NCBI GenBank assembly: GCA_019918135.1 | Contig: WBZZ01003563.1 | Span: forward strand, 1-64,000 | Direction of reading: 5' to 3' | From: Paulinella micropora | Lineage: Eukaryota > Cercozoa > Imbricatea > Euglyphida > Paulinellidae | DNA length: 64,000 nt | Shown here: positions 1 to 10,044 of the stretch, one piece after another | How positions within the stretch are numbered: the stretch's first letter is position 1 | How the letters are laid out: each line of letters opens with the position of its first letter | Notes under the pieces: generated by a model | The model's database searches: none | Told to the model about the DNA's origin: nothing | The model's input: the letters and a program-made list of their open reading frames with translations, nothing else | Position numbers and translations under genes: made by a program

Positions 1-26
1 CATTAGCTGCATCAGTACGCCTCAGA

Positions 27-29
27 TAT

Positions 30-86
<57 letters not shown>
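27..86. repeat. (ATT)n microsatellite
   Basis: About 20 uninterrupted ATT/TTA triplets. The same triplet forms the 3' tails of the two SINE copies just downstream, so this run may be the tail of a further SINE whose body is lost. Confidence 0.85.
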
Positions 87-255
87 TGGTATAAAGCTCC
101 TAGAGTAATGTTCTATGCCGTCACTTCCTTTATTCCACCGATTGGTGTGGGGACTTTCCTTACGGAATAAAGGACTGGATGCACATGGCCTTTTGGCTCA
201 GCAATGGGCAGGAGATACATTATCATTATTATTATTAAAATTATTATTATTATTT

Positions 256-497
256 GGACACCGTGATAGCCCAGTGGTCAAGTTCTACCATCTGGGCCCT
301 GTCGCCAGTTCGATTCCCGTCGGTGCCACCAGTATCTTCATTGAACATACCGGTCCGTCTGGAAGTGTTGGAACTGCCCGTGCGAGGGTTTCATTAGAGC
401 CTATCGTCAATTCTTCGTACTCCCCTCACGGGTGAGACGATGGAGGCGCATGTGCAGATTTGCATCAGCCATTGACAGAGAAGCACTATTATTATTA
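256..497 (+). mobile_element. tRNA-derived SINE, copy 1
   Basis: The unit begins GGACACCGTGATAGCCCAGTGG. TAGCCCAGTGG fits a tRNA-like A box, and AGTTCGATTCC about 40 bases later fits a B box. The arms GGACACCG and CGGTGCC could pair as a degenerate acceptor stem. An unrelated body of about 150 bases follows and ends in an (ATT)n tail. A tRNA-like head, unrelated body and simple-repeat tail are the SINE plan. A near-identical copy starts 267 bases downstream. Confidence 0.75.
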
Positions 498-522
498 TTA
501 TCATTATTATTATTATTATTAT

Positions 523-805
523 GGACACCGTGATAGCCCAGTGGTCAAGTTCTACCATCTGGGCCCTGTCGCCAGTTCGATTCCCGTCGGTGCCACCAGT
601 ATTTTCATTGAACATACCGATCCGTCTGGACCAGTATTTTCATTGAACATACCGGCCCGTCTGGAAGTGTTGGAACTGCCCTTGCGGGGGTGTCATTAGA
701 GCTTATCGTCAATTCTTCGTACTCCCCTCACGGGTGAGACGATGGAGGCGCATGTGCAGAAATGCATCAGCCATTGACAGAGAAGCACTATTATTATTAT
801 TATTC
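523..805 (+). mobile_element. tRNA-derived SINE, copy 2
   Basis: Repeats copy 1 almost base for base from the tRNA-like head to the (ATT)n tail. It differs by an internal tandem duplication of about 40 bases around 595-660, where the block containing ATTTTCATTGAACATACCG appears twice. The head follows directly on the tail of copy 1, so this is either a second insertion into an A/T-rich tail or a tandem amplification. Confidence 0.75.
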
Positions 806-1208
806 TGTGAATGCGAAGAGTCTAACAGAGTTAGCAGGATAGGAGGCGATTGCCGTTACTGAACACCGCTTCCTTCCAGAACCTTGCCCTTCAAGTGCCA
901 TTCGATGTGTTTGTGACAAAAGGCTTGAAAAATGCTGTCAACACAGGCCTAACAGTTTTAATATACCGTATGTACAAAGTCAAAAGATGTTTGTGGTCCA
1001 TGTACGTACTTTTTGTGTTTCGTTGACGCTCATGCGTATTGAGACAAGCTATCGTTGGGCACTTCCGTAGCCACCTCGGGTGTCAAGGAGCCACAGCTGT
1101 AGAGCCAAGGCAAGAAGACAGCGTTCGAGCAAGTAAAACAGGTTTGGCACATATAGAGACAATAGGTGGAAACAAAATGTCACAGCATAAGCGAGAGAGA
1201 GAGAGAGA

Positions 1209-1257
<49 letters not shown>

Positions 1258-2707
1258 AACGCAGACACAAGGCAGGAGAGGGAGGCAAGGAGGGGAGCGA
1301 GGAAGTTGGCCAAGGCCAACAATGATAAACAGAAGGTAGATTTGGATGCACGTACGAATTGCATTTGAGGAGGTAGAAGAGGAGGATCCCCTTTGGGACG
1401 TGAGGATGTACACCTAACGTACCCCCACAGCCTGCAGCGCCGCATGCATCACCTGCAGCACATCAGACGGCCAAACGGTATGCAACCTCCGTTCTTCCAT
1501 CACTACCCCCCCCCCACTTCTCTCATACACACACATTCTCTCTCCTGTGTCCCTGTCTATGTGTGTGTGTATCTCTCTCTCCTCTCCTTCTCTGTCTCTC
1601 TCTCTGTCTCTCTCTCTTCTACGTATGATCTCACGTGTAAACATGGGTAAAAGGTCACGCCTGACGGCGCTCCCAGAAAGGTCTCTCTCATCTATACTCA
1701 ACTTCATTTACCTTTTTTTAACTTTATCATTACCACTTTTCCCTACACTTTCACGGAAATCTATACATTTTTCCTTCCCAGGCTTTCAGGTCTTCCCACC
1801 AAAAATCTTTCGTTTGTTTTCGACAAATCCCAAATTTCTATCATTCCTTTTTCTCTCTCTTTTCCACCGCAAACCTTTTTCTCACACCTTCGGTCACCCA
1901 CACACCCCAAATTTCCGCTACACCCTTTTCTCTATCTTCTACACCACAAACTTTTTCTCTCACTTTCGGATACACATGCACCCCTATTCTAGCCGCTCTT
2001 TTTTCTCTCTCTTTTCCACCACAAACCTTTTCTCACACTTTCGGATCCCCAAGACAAGGTCAACCCCTCTTCATCTCACCTAAACACACTAACTTGTATA
2101 CTCTCGTTTGCAGTTTTCGTGAACAGCCCCTTCTATTTACACTTCACATCTTTACTTTCCTTAACTTACCCTACTTTTATACTTATTTCTTTTTTTCTCT
2201 CCTTGCACGATTCTGTCCTCTCTCTCTCTCTCACTCTCTCTCTCTCTCTACTTTTTATTTAATCAAAGATATAAAGAATTTTTCTACTAATAATTCAGTG
2301 TATCTTTACAACTTAAGCGTAAAGGGTAAAGATACATTAATCATATTTTCATACCTATTCTTTCACCACACATAAGGGTTATGGGCGGTGGGGAGCGCAT
2401 GCCATCAGCACGTTTGAGCTAAAAAAGATACCCCTGTCATCCTTATTGCGGATCGTATCTCACACATACCATTTGAAATAAGCGTCCCATACGCGCCCCT
2501 TATACCGGAATCGAGTCACAGTACTCAATCGTATTCCGGTGTTAAATATTCTACCTGTATTCTTACTATATTTATAAATCATATTCATCCTTTTCTGTCT
2601 ATTTCTCTCTTCCCTATTCTATTTCTTTCTTTCTTTCTTTCTTCTTCCCTTTTTTTTTCTCTTTCTTTCTTCTTCCTCTCTCTCTCTCTCTTTCTTTCTT
2701 TCTGTTC

Positions 2708-2738
<31 letters not shown>

Positions 2739-4100
2739 GATCTCTCTCATCTCTCACTTCTCTCTTTCTTTCTCTTCCTCTTTCTCTCGATCTCTCGATC
2801 TCTCTCTCTCTCTGCACGCTGGCGTGTATATATTTTGTGTGGATGCTTCGTTCTCTATCTATTTCCCTGCCACCCCTCTGTCGCACTTCCTCTCTCAAGA
2901 CATTTACATAAATAAATATGTAATATGTATCAACGAGCATATGGGGGATGTAATTTATGTAGTATTATATGTTATTGCTATACTACAACGCAAGCATCCA
3001 AGGACCAAGGGAAAAAATTGCATATTCAATTCAGAAAGAAGAAAGAGTAGACAAAGCATGCATGAAAAGGATGGGTGCTACCAACTTGCGGATAGGCAGT
3101 GTAGTCTACTTGAGGGTTCACCACACCCGTGACAACTTTCCTCCTGCCCTGAACCATCTGGACCATCAATATCCACTGAATGCCAAAATGAATAAAGCAA
3201 CATCAAAGTTCTCATCAAGACGACCTCAGCTCGACTTTCCAGACTATGATATTTAGTTACAATACGAAGTACTTTCACTTTTTGGCTTCTGCATTTGCCT
3301 CACTTTGCTGTTGTATGATGCATTCCTCATTCCGGGTAGTTCACCTTCTATTAAATCATTTTGGGAGCGAATATAAAAAGATTCAAAGTGAAAGCACGAT
3401 TATGCACAATCAATCAATCTTCAAACAGTTTTTAACAGGTGGATGGTCGGTCCGCAGCTTCCAATTTTGCTGCCATCCGATCCTTCTTCTATGGAATCAA
3501 CTGCCATGGGAACTGGGATTTTTTGATGTTTTGTTGGTTTCTTTTTTTGTTTTGAACATCCGACACTTTTGGTAAAATGTCATTCTGACCTGATAACATA
3601 CTGCAACATTCTTGTTCGACAGACAGAAGGAAGGAAGGAAATAAAGACAGAAGGAATCAAGAAAGATCTGTTTTGTCGTTGAAGAAGAAGAACAAATCAA
3701 GGCAGGAAGAAAAGAAAGAAAGAAGAAAGAAGAAAAACAGGAGACAGGAGACAGGAGAAGGAGAAGGAGAAGAAGAAGAAGAAGATTTTTTCCCCTCTTC
3801 AGCTTTTTAGTTCTCCTTTTACATTTTCTACAGAAATAATTCTTAACTTTCTCCTTGTACAATTTCGCTGTCATGAAAGAAGAAGAAGAAGAAGAAGAAG
3901 AAGTTACTCTAAGAAAAGAAACTATATATATATAGACAGAAACGACCCACACTTCACGCAAACTGATGCTAACATATTCAACAAATTGAACATATTTTTC
4001 ATATAACAAAACTAAGCCGATTCAGAAAATAACTTAAGCAATACTTATTTTTAATCAGGCTCATAACGCCGGACTCGAAATTTAAATCTATTAATAGCTA
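806..4100. other. Gene-poor, microsatellite-rich stretch
   Basis: No convincing gene is visible. It contains GA/GAAA runs near 1,192-1,255, a CT/GT tract near 1,500-1,620, a pyrimidine-rich minisatellite at 1,800-2,060, CT and CTTT runs at 2,218-2,250 and 2,600-2,815, and GAA runs at 3,740-3,790 and 3,875-3,902. Open frames here encode only low-complexity Ser/Leu, Arg/Glu or Lys/Glu strings. Near 2,508-2,545 the arms CCGGAAT and ATTCCGG form a weak inverted repeat. Confidence 0.7.
1848..2060. repeat. Degenerate minisatellite, about 70-80 bp unit, three copies
   Basis: Three imperfect units share TTTTCTCTCTCTTTTCCACC followed by ACAAACCTTTTTCTCACACTTTCGG. They start near 1,848, 1,926 and 2,008. 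Spacing varies and the units diverge, so this is an old tandem array in a pyrimidine-rich strand. No coding sense. Confidence 0.6.
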
Positions 4101-4118
4101 CAACCCCAGACACTGGTC

Positions 4119-4402
4119 ACTGCCTCGGCCAGCGACTTGCTTTAGGCAATAGCTGTTAGCAGTTACTCCATGAGTTATAATTGTACAATTATCTCTCTAA
4201 ATAAAAAAGAATCCAAGAATCCAAGAAGAAGAAGAAGAAGAACAACAACAACAAGGAAGAAGAAGAAGAAGAAGAAGACTGCCTGGTCAGCGATTTGCTT
4301 TAGACAATAGCTGTTAGCAGTTCCTCCCTGATTTATTATTGTACAATTATTTCTCTAAATAACAAGAATCTAAGAATCTAAGAAGAAGAAGAAGAAGAAG
4401 AA
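4119..4402. repeat. Duplicated ~120 bp unit with (GAA)n tails
   Basis: The block GCGACTTGCTTTAGGCAATAGCTGTTAGCAGTT...ATTGTACAATTATCTCTCTAAATAA followed by AGAATCCAAGAATC occurs at 4,121-4,225 and again, diverged, at 4,280-4,380. Each copy ends in a GAA microsatellite. The body-plus-simple-tail layout suggests the 3' halves of a second SINE or LINE family, but no tRNA-like head was found. Confidence 0.6.
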
Positions 4403-4427
4403 GATCTTCTTCTTCTTCTTCTTCCTC

Positions 4428-4460
<33 letters not shown>

Positions 4461-4545
4461 TTCTTTCTTTCTTTCTTCTTTTCCTTCTTCTTCTTCTAGA
4501 AGAAGAAGAAGAAGAAGAAGAAGAAGAAGAAGAAGAAGAAGAAGC
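4380..4545. repeat. Alternating (GAA)n/(TTC)n palindromes
   Basis: A GAA run flips to TTC at 4,403 (centre AGATCT), continues as TTC/CTTT to 4,497, then flips back to GAA at the centre TCTAGA and runs to about 4,544. The strand therefore holds two head-to-head palindromes of purine/pyrimidine triplets directly upstream of the Abi-like gene (start 4,691). Confidence 0.85.
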
Positions 4546-4690
4546 AAAAGAAGAAACAAACAGGAGGAGCAGAAGACGCAGAAAGAAAGCAAAAAAGACA
4601 AGACAAGAATGGAGAAAAAATGGGAGAGAATCCAGCTTTTATTTTTGTCTCATTTCCTGCTGCACTGTATGTCAGAGCTGGTGAGTCAGC

Positions 4691-6316
4691 ATGGCATCTC
4701 TCCAAGAGAGTATCCCAGCCAGTCTCGACTCGCTCCAACAGAGCAAACAGTATGTCGGGGACATTGTTAACTACTGCATGGTTACCGTGAATACCGCGGT
4801 TACACAGAAGGATAAAGCCCTTCTCACAAGGACTATTGAGGACAATATAAAGAAATATGTAGAAGACACGACAAGCTCCATCGCGGAAAACATTCATCAG
4901 ATAAGTACTCAACTCACACAGTACCTCGACTTCCAAGAAGCTGAGCTCGTTCAGATGACTCGACGCATGGAATCATGCTCCCAAGTAACAAAACGTCCTT
5001 TACGTGCTTCTCCCTGTGTTCAGATTTTTCTCGGTTGTGTAAAGTTCTCCTTCATCTTTGATTTTATTTCTGTCCTGCTAGCGCCTGATTCAGGCTGAAA
5101 TGGTGACAGCCAGATCCTACGCCAAGTCACATTTCGCAGATCGCCACTGCTGGAAGCCCATGCCCAAATCTCGCCAGCTAAGTGGTCTTCCTTAGACCGC
5201 TTTCTTGCTTGCCTTCCAGTTGCGGCTCTTTCCACAGTTGCAGGGCTCAGAGCTGCCCAAACCCAATTTTGCTTTTGACCACAGGTGCAGAGCTGCCCAA
5301 AGCGGCACAGCCCAAGCCGCGCTGGACTCACCAGCCAATCGACCTCAACTATCTTTCACATATCGGCCTCGGTCTCTAGATCTCGCCACCAAAATGCGAC
5401 ATGTGACGAGATGTTGTAGCTTCCTGACATCATCATGCATTGTTGCAGAGGGAACAAACATGCTGGACCAGACCAGAGCCTCAACCATTATGGGTCAGGC
5501 TCTCTCTCTCTCTCTCTGATTTATATACATATATATATATGTATAAGAGGTTTCTCAAAAGTTCGTTCCCACTTTTGATTTTTTTTCTCTCTGGGAAGGA
5601 GGCCGAGATAGCTGGTTTTATTTCATGTGCTCACACTACAGGACATGTACAGTAGTGTGTCCTCAATAATTACGAAGACTCTCGCCTTTCGACTTGATAA
5701 CGTTGCGGAGTCGTTTAGGCACAGATTCAATAGTTTTTTTTACAGTGTCCTGCGACAAGTTCATCCAGGCTTGTTTGATTCGGCGTTTAAGTTGTGCTAG
5801 GTTTCGCGGGGGTTTTTATCGAGGTCGCTTACCATGATGCCCCATATATTTTCAATGGGGTTGAGGTCTGGGGACTTCGCGGGCCACTGGCCGTTAGGGC
5901 CCGAAGTGATGTGGTGCGGTAAGTTTTGCCTGAGCCAGCTGTTGATCGTGGCCGCCTTATGGGCAGAGGCCCCATCGTGCACCTAATGCATATCGTTGTA
6001 ATCTACAACTCTCCAGCTTTCATTTGAGCCCAAGATCATGAAAATCAGATAAGAATTGGCAGGGAACGATGAATTTTACCATTGCGCTCGGTATGCAGCC
6101 ATTTTGGGAGGGTCACTTCTTGAGTTTGGAGATCTTCGATTTCTGAGCTAGAAAGGGCTGGGGGTCTGGGGGTGGGATGTGCCGTGGGACACCCGTAGGG
6201 ACACTCCGGGACATCCCTCGAAAGGGACATCCCGGGTCATCCCTGCTCGGGAGACTTCGAGATTTAGGGACACCCATTTTGGGGACGTCCCAAAAAAATT
6301 TTGGGGACATCGCCCT

Positions 6317-6354
<38 letters not shown>

Positions 6355-6540
6355 CCGAAGAGTTTCAACGCCCCATACACATAGGTACCTCACACTCGTG
6401 TTCTGTAGTGTAAGCACATGAAATAAAACCAGCTATCTCGGCCTCCTTCCCAGAATGAAAAAAGATCAAAAGTGGGAACGAACTTTTGAGACACCTCTTA
6501 TATATATATATACATATATAAATGTACATATTTATATTAT

Positions 6541-6585
<45 letters not shown>

Positions 6586-7744
6586 TACATATATAATATT
6601 GAATATACATATCAATATACAAAAGTAAATATGATATACATTTGATGAAATGAATATAATACTCATATTCATATTATACTGGTTGAATGATTGATATGGT
6701 TGATATGGTTGATTGACTGATTGCTTCATCAATTCACTCATGATTGTTGATGTTCACCTAATTGGGCAGACGCTGGAAGCTATGCTGCTCCTGGAGCTAG
6801 CGCCTACCCATCACAGAGGAGGCCGTCCTACAGCACGTCACGCGGTCACGAGCAGTCCGGTCAGGAAACTGCTCCATTACACTCCATTTGCTCATCATGG
6901 CTCGTATGTGCAGTGAGTATGAGTGTGGGACCGCAAGACTCCTACAATCCCTATGCCACGGGAGCGCCCTCGAACCCGTAAGCTGTCCTGGTTGTGAAGC
7001 TTGGTTGTTGGACATGCTGGCTGGTGTGTGTTAGGTACGGCATGCCTCCTCCTGCCGCCTCCGCCATGGCGCCAGCTGCTGTGGCCCCTCCCGCGGCGCC
7101 GCCAGCTCCACCGGCCCCTGTAGCGCCACCTCCCGCGCCTGCCCCGCCCCCTGCCGCCCCGACCCCGCCCCCCGCACCAGCTGCCCCTCCCATGGCCCCA
7201 GCTGCACCTGCCCCGCCGCCCGCCCCTGTCGCCCCGCCCGCACCACCACCTCAACGCGCCGCCGCAGCCGCGGTCCCCTTTTCTCCCTCCCTTCTCCTCC
7301 TCCTCCTCCTCTCTCTCTCTCTCTCTCTCTACATGCACAAATACAATCAATCGTACATCGTCTTATGCTTTTGAGAACCAGTGAGCTGTCTTGCCGCAGA
7401 AACCCAAAACAGGTGGAGGAAAGAAGAAGCTTGGAGGTGGTGGTGGCGCCATTGGAGGCGACCTACTCTCTGATATTCAAGCGGGCAAGAAGCTCAAGAA
7501 GACGGAGACTAGAGAACCACCTTCACCAAGTACGTAAATACTTGAATACAATCCCATGCCACCCCCTCATTGCGTATGTGGTTGGTACTTAGAATCAGCT
7601 GCTCAGTCACCTGCTGCTGCTGGAGGAGGTGGCGGAGGCGGCGGTGGTGGAGGAGGCGGAGGGGGCGGCAGACCCGGTGGCGCGCCCATGAGCATGCAAG
7701 AGCAAATGGCTATGGCACTGGCTAAACGTAAAAAGGCTACCTAG
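4691..7744 (+). CDS. Abl-interactor (Abi)-like SCAR/WAVE complex subunit with C-terminal WH2
   Basis: Abi proteins are subunits of the SCAR/WAVE complex, which activates Arp2/3-driven actin assembly. Proposed exons: 4,691-4,984, 5,082-5,181, 5,285-5,371, 6,770-6,977, 7,035-7,272, 7,400-7,529 and 7,593-7,744. All junctions are GT-AG and the total is 1,209 nt, exactly 403 codons. Exon 1 gives the Abi N-terminal helical region (residues 1-98, with YLDFQEAELVQMTRRMES). Exon 3 gives QPIDLNYLSHIGL, matching the conserved Abi segment after the helices. Exon 5 is an Ala/Pro tract. Exon 6 carries a WH2-like actin-binding motif, DLLSDIQAGKKLKKTE. Exon 7 is a Gly run followed by the helix MSMQEQMAMALAKRKK. 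Animal Abi proteins end in an SH3 domain, which is absent here. Exons 2 and 3 have the weakest splice sites. Intron 3 (5,372-6,769) holds a mariner element. Confidence 0.75.
5797..5982 (-). pseudogene. Tc1/mariner transposase C-terminal fragment
   Basis: 61 codons covering the last two catalytic blocks of a DDE/D transposase: HDGASAHKA (second Asp) and AKSPDLNPIENIWG (third acidic residue). Forty residues separate this Asp from the Glu in NPIEN, against 34 in classical Tc1. The extra residues lie in a Gly/Pro-containing loop. The N-terminal DNA-binding domain and first catalytic Asp are absent, so this is a dead fragment. Confidence 0.85.
6170..6320. repeat. Cluster of GGGACATCCC-like palindromic decamers
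   Basis: Variants of the word recur at irregular 10-30 base spacing: GGGACACCC, GGGACACTCC, GGGACATCCC (twice), GGGTCATCCC and GGGGACGTCCC. The block is G/C-rich inside an A/T-rich transposon, followed by a T run of nearly 40 bases (6,318-6,354). Function unknown. Confidence 0.7.
6484..6605. repeat. (TA)n and (CA)n microsatellite
   Basis: TATATA and CACACA runs directly after the right inverted repeat of the mariner element, probably expanded from the TA-rich target site. Lies in intron 3 of the Abi-like gene. Confidence 0.8.
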
Positions 7745-8197
7745 CATGTGTTGTCATGGTAGATATCGCAATCATTTGAAAAGATTTTAACTTAATTTTC
7801 AGCTGTGAGGACTAGGCTGCAAACAAATCATTGATATTGATAATATATCCGATATCGGAGATTTTTTGACAACACCAATCATTGAATGGACGCAGCCAAC
7901 GCTAGTTTGACTTGTCCGAACATATTACAGTATACATGATGCTCACCTAAGTAATAGCAAGCTTTACCGTAGTAATATAATATATTTTTTTTCCACTGAA
8001 CGACTTTTAATAATGAAGAACACTTTCTTTTCGTAGAGCTAAAAAGGAAGCATGTAAGCAGGCGAACATAAGTAAAAACAGGGGCGAACACAGAGAGAAA
8101 AGGGCAGACTACGGGAAAAGGTGAGGGAGGTGAAAAAGGGAAGGTGGACAAAACAGAGAAGAAGAAAGTATAGTGAAAGAAAAGAAGGGGGAAATAA
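7745..8197. other. Intergenic region between convergent genes
   Basis: Holds the 3' flanks of the plus-strand Abi-like gene and of the minus-strand gene ending at 8,198. The sequence is A/T-rich to about 8,000, then purine-rich. No coding frame or repeat family was recognised. Confidence 0.6.
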
Positions 8198-9261
8198 TCA
8201 AAAAACCTGGGTCTGCAATTTGTCGAGGATGGTCGCAATTTGATTTTTCATCCTCTCCATGCAACCACTCTGGTAGAGACTGAGAAGAAGAGGTGGAAGA
8301 GGAGGAGAGGAGGAAGTGGATGAGGAGGAAGAGTAGGAGGAGGGGGGGATGGAAGAGGTGGGATGAGGCATGCCACTGGCAGCACAAGTTTGGTGGAGCT
8401 GCTAGGCAACGTAACACTCGCGTACGGATTGTGTGCAAAATGCAAAAAAGTACATACGTTTGTTGACACTAGCTTCCTGACCGCTGTAGGCTCCACTTCC
8501 TGAGCCAGCTGATTGATAATCACTGGCTCATTTATACCTGGTTGCCACGACGAAGCACGATAGGAAGGAAAAGATGAACAAGCAGACGACCAAGCAGAAA
8601 CAGGAGAAGAAGGAGAAGCTTGAAGTTCTTGAAGACACTCATTGCAAATGTTAGCCAAATCCTGGTCGCCTAATAGCTCCGACAAGTTGCCAAAAAATTG
8701 TATTGACTTCACGACACCCGAAGCAGTGTCCTTGCCCAACAGATCTGCTAAACTCTTCCCTTCCTCCGCTTTCAGAAATCGCATGAGCGGGGCCAGCGTC
8801 TGGATGTATCGACTTCGCAGGTGCACGCTGTCGTCGCCCGTGAGAGGTAGGGTGATGTCTCTAAAGCACTCTCCTGGACTTGCAATTCGAAAATCGTCAG
8901 CTTCGCTGCCAGCCAGAACATGATCAACATCCCCTGGAATCGGGAGCAGGTACCAACGTAGAGAACAACGGCGTGCGATCACGTCATTGGGTGAGCACAA
9001 AGCCACACCATTCAGGTCTACCCACCTTAAGCTTGCCCAGTCGCTGGTTGTCTGGTGCATTGACAACTCATACCACACATTCCAGAAGCGTTTGCGTTGC
9101 TCCGGTATAAATCTGGCCACATCTGCGGAATCCCGTTGATTTGCAACACCCGGCGCTTTGCCATGTACAGCAACCCGGATCTCCGCAACAGCAGCTTGTT
9201 CCTCTAAGACCAGGTTCTGTCCTTCTTGCCTCTTCTGCTTCTTCGGTTGCTCGTGCTTCAC
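8198..9261 (-). CDS. Unrecognised two-exon protein
   Basis: Exon 1 runs 9,261-8,470 and exon 2 8,401-8,198, separated by a 68 bp GT-AG intron in phase 0. The product is about 330 residues. A Lys/Gln-rich N-terminus (KHEQPKKQKRQEGQ) leads into a folded-looking core with the segments FWNVWYELSMHQTTSDWASL and GVVKSIQFFGNLSELLGD. A Ser/Pro linker and a final amphipathic helix, MERMKNQIATILDKLQTQ, follow. I recognise no family. The start is uncertain: the upstream 9,262-9,480 repeats the same Lys/Gln-coding unit (GAAGCAAGTGAAG...GAGCAAC) but contains a stop. Codon use is balanced and unlike the A/T-rich viral block next door, so it is probably a host gene. Confidence 0.5.
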
Positions 9262-9498
9262 TTGCTTCGGTTGGTCCTCTAAGATCAGGTTCTGTCCTTC
9301 TTACCTCTCCTTCTTGCGCTTCTTTTGTTGCTTGTCCTTCACTTGCTTCGTTTGGTCCCTCCTTCTTGGGCTTCTTGTCTTGGTGGAAGAGGAGGAGGAT
9401 CTTAGTTCTTCTCTCGGTGGAAGAGGAGGATCTTAAGCTTCTTCTCTTGGTGGAAGAGGAGGAGGAGTCCTGCCAAAGATATTATTAGCAGCTTCCAG

Positions 9499-9804
9499 GT
9501 ATGTACGTACGTACGTACGTCAATATGTATGTATGCATGTATGTATGTATGTATGTATGTAAAATTGTATGTATGTGTGTGTGTTTGTGTGTTTGTGTGT
9601 GTGTGTGTGTGCTCATGTTCATGTATATATGCATGCATGTGTGTATGTATGTGTGTATTTATTTATGTATTTTTGTATGTATGCATGTATGTATGTATGT
9701 ATGCATGTGTGTATGTGTGTATGTATGTACGTATTTATGTGTGTATGTGTGCATCTGTGTATGCATGTATGCGCGTGTGTATGTATGTACGTGTTTATGT
9801 TATG
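9499..9804. repeat. (ATGT)n / (GT)n microsatellite
   Basis: About 300 bases of ATGT tetranucleotides broken by GT and CATG variants. All frames give Met/Tyr/Val/Cys strings and are not genes. It borders the left edge of the viral element. Confidence 0.9.
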
Positions 9805-10044
9805 AATGCATGTCAGTACGCGTATGTATGTCTTTATTTGTTTACCTTCGGGTTCCCGTTCAAAGCATGCATCAGCTTGTTTCTTTTCTTGTGGGATATC
9901 AACCACTACAACATAAGCACATCAAATGCATGTCAGTATGCATATGTATGTATTTATTTTTTTACCTTCGGGTTCCAGTTCAAAGCATGCATCAGCTTGT
10001 TTCTTTTCTTGTGGAACATCAACCACTACAACACAAGTATAGAA
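9805..10044. repeat. 120 bp direct tandem duplication
   Basis: The unit starting AATGCATGTCAGTA at 9,805 recurs at 9,925 with few differences and includes CAAAGCATGCATCAGCTTGTTTC. It abuts the end of the viral protease remnant and may include its last codons or 3' flank. Confidence 0.85.

Larger units (their letters stand above)
5541..6502 (-). mobile_element. Degenerate Tc1/mariner element in an Abi intron
   Basis: Terminal inverted repeats of about 100 bp: TATAAGAGGTTTCTCAAAAG at 5,541 is matched in inverted form up to about 6,502, and similarity continues through GGAAGGAGGCCGAGATAGCTGG. The element sits in a (TA)n context, consistent with TA target duplication. At about 960 bp it is shorter than a full Tc1/mariner and keeps only the 3' part of a transposase. 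It also contains a G/C-rich block of GGGACATCCC-like words and a poly-T run, probably later additions. Confidence 0.85.

Noticed and set aside
256-330. A functional tRNA gene
   Set aside because: A and B boxes are present but the stems are imperfect, the sequence occurs twice with the same non-tRNA body, and a simple-repeat tail follows; it is a SINE head.
2969-3256. 95-codon plus-strand frame with a folded-looking segment (MGATNLRIGSVVYLRV)
   Set aside because: Isolated in microsatellite sequence, no recognisable motif, no splice partners visible; not strong enough to call.
6951-7350. Gly/Ala and Gly/Arg-rich minus-strand frames
   Set aside because: Antisense of the Pro/Ala exon of the Abi-like gene.
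9805-10044. A CRISPR-like direct repeat
   Set aside because: Only two long adjacent copies with no spacers, in a eukaryotic genome.
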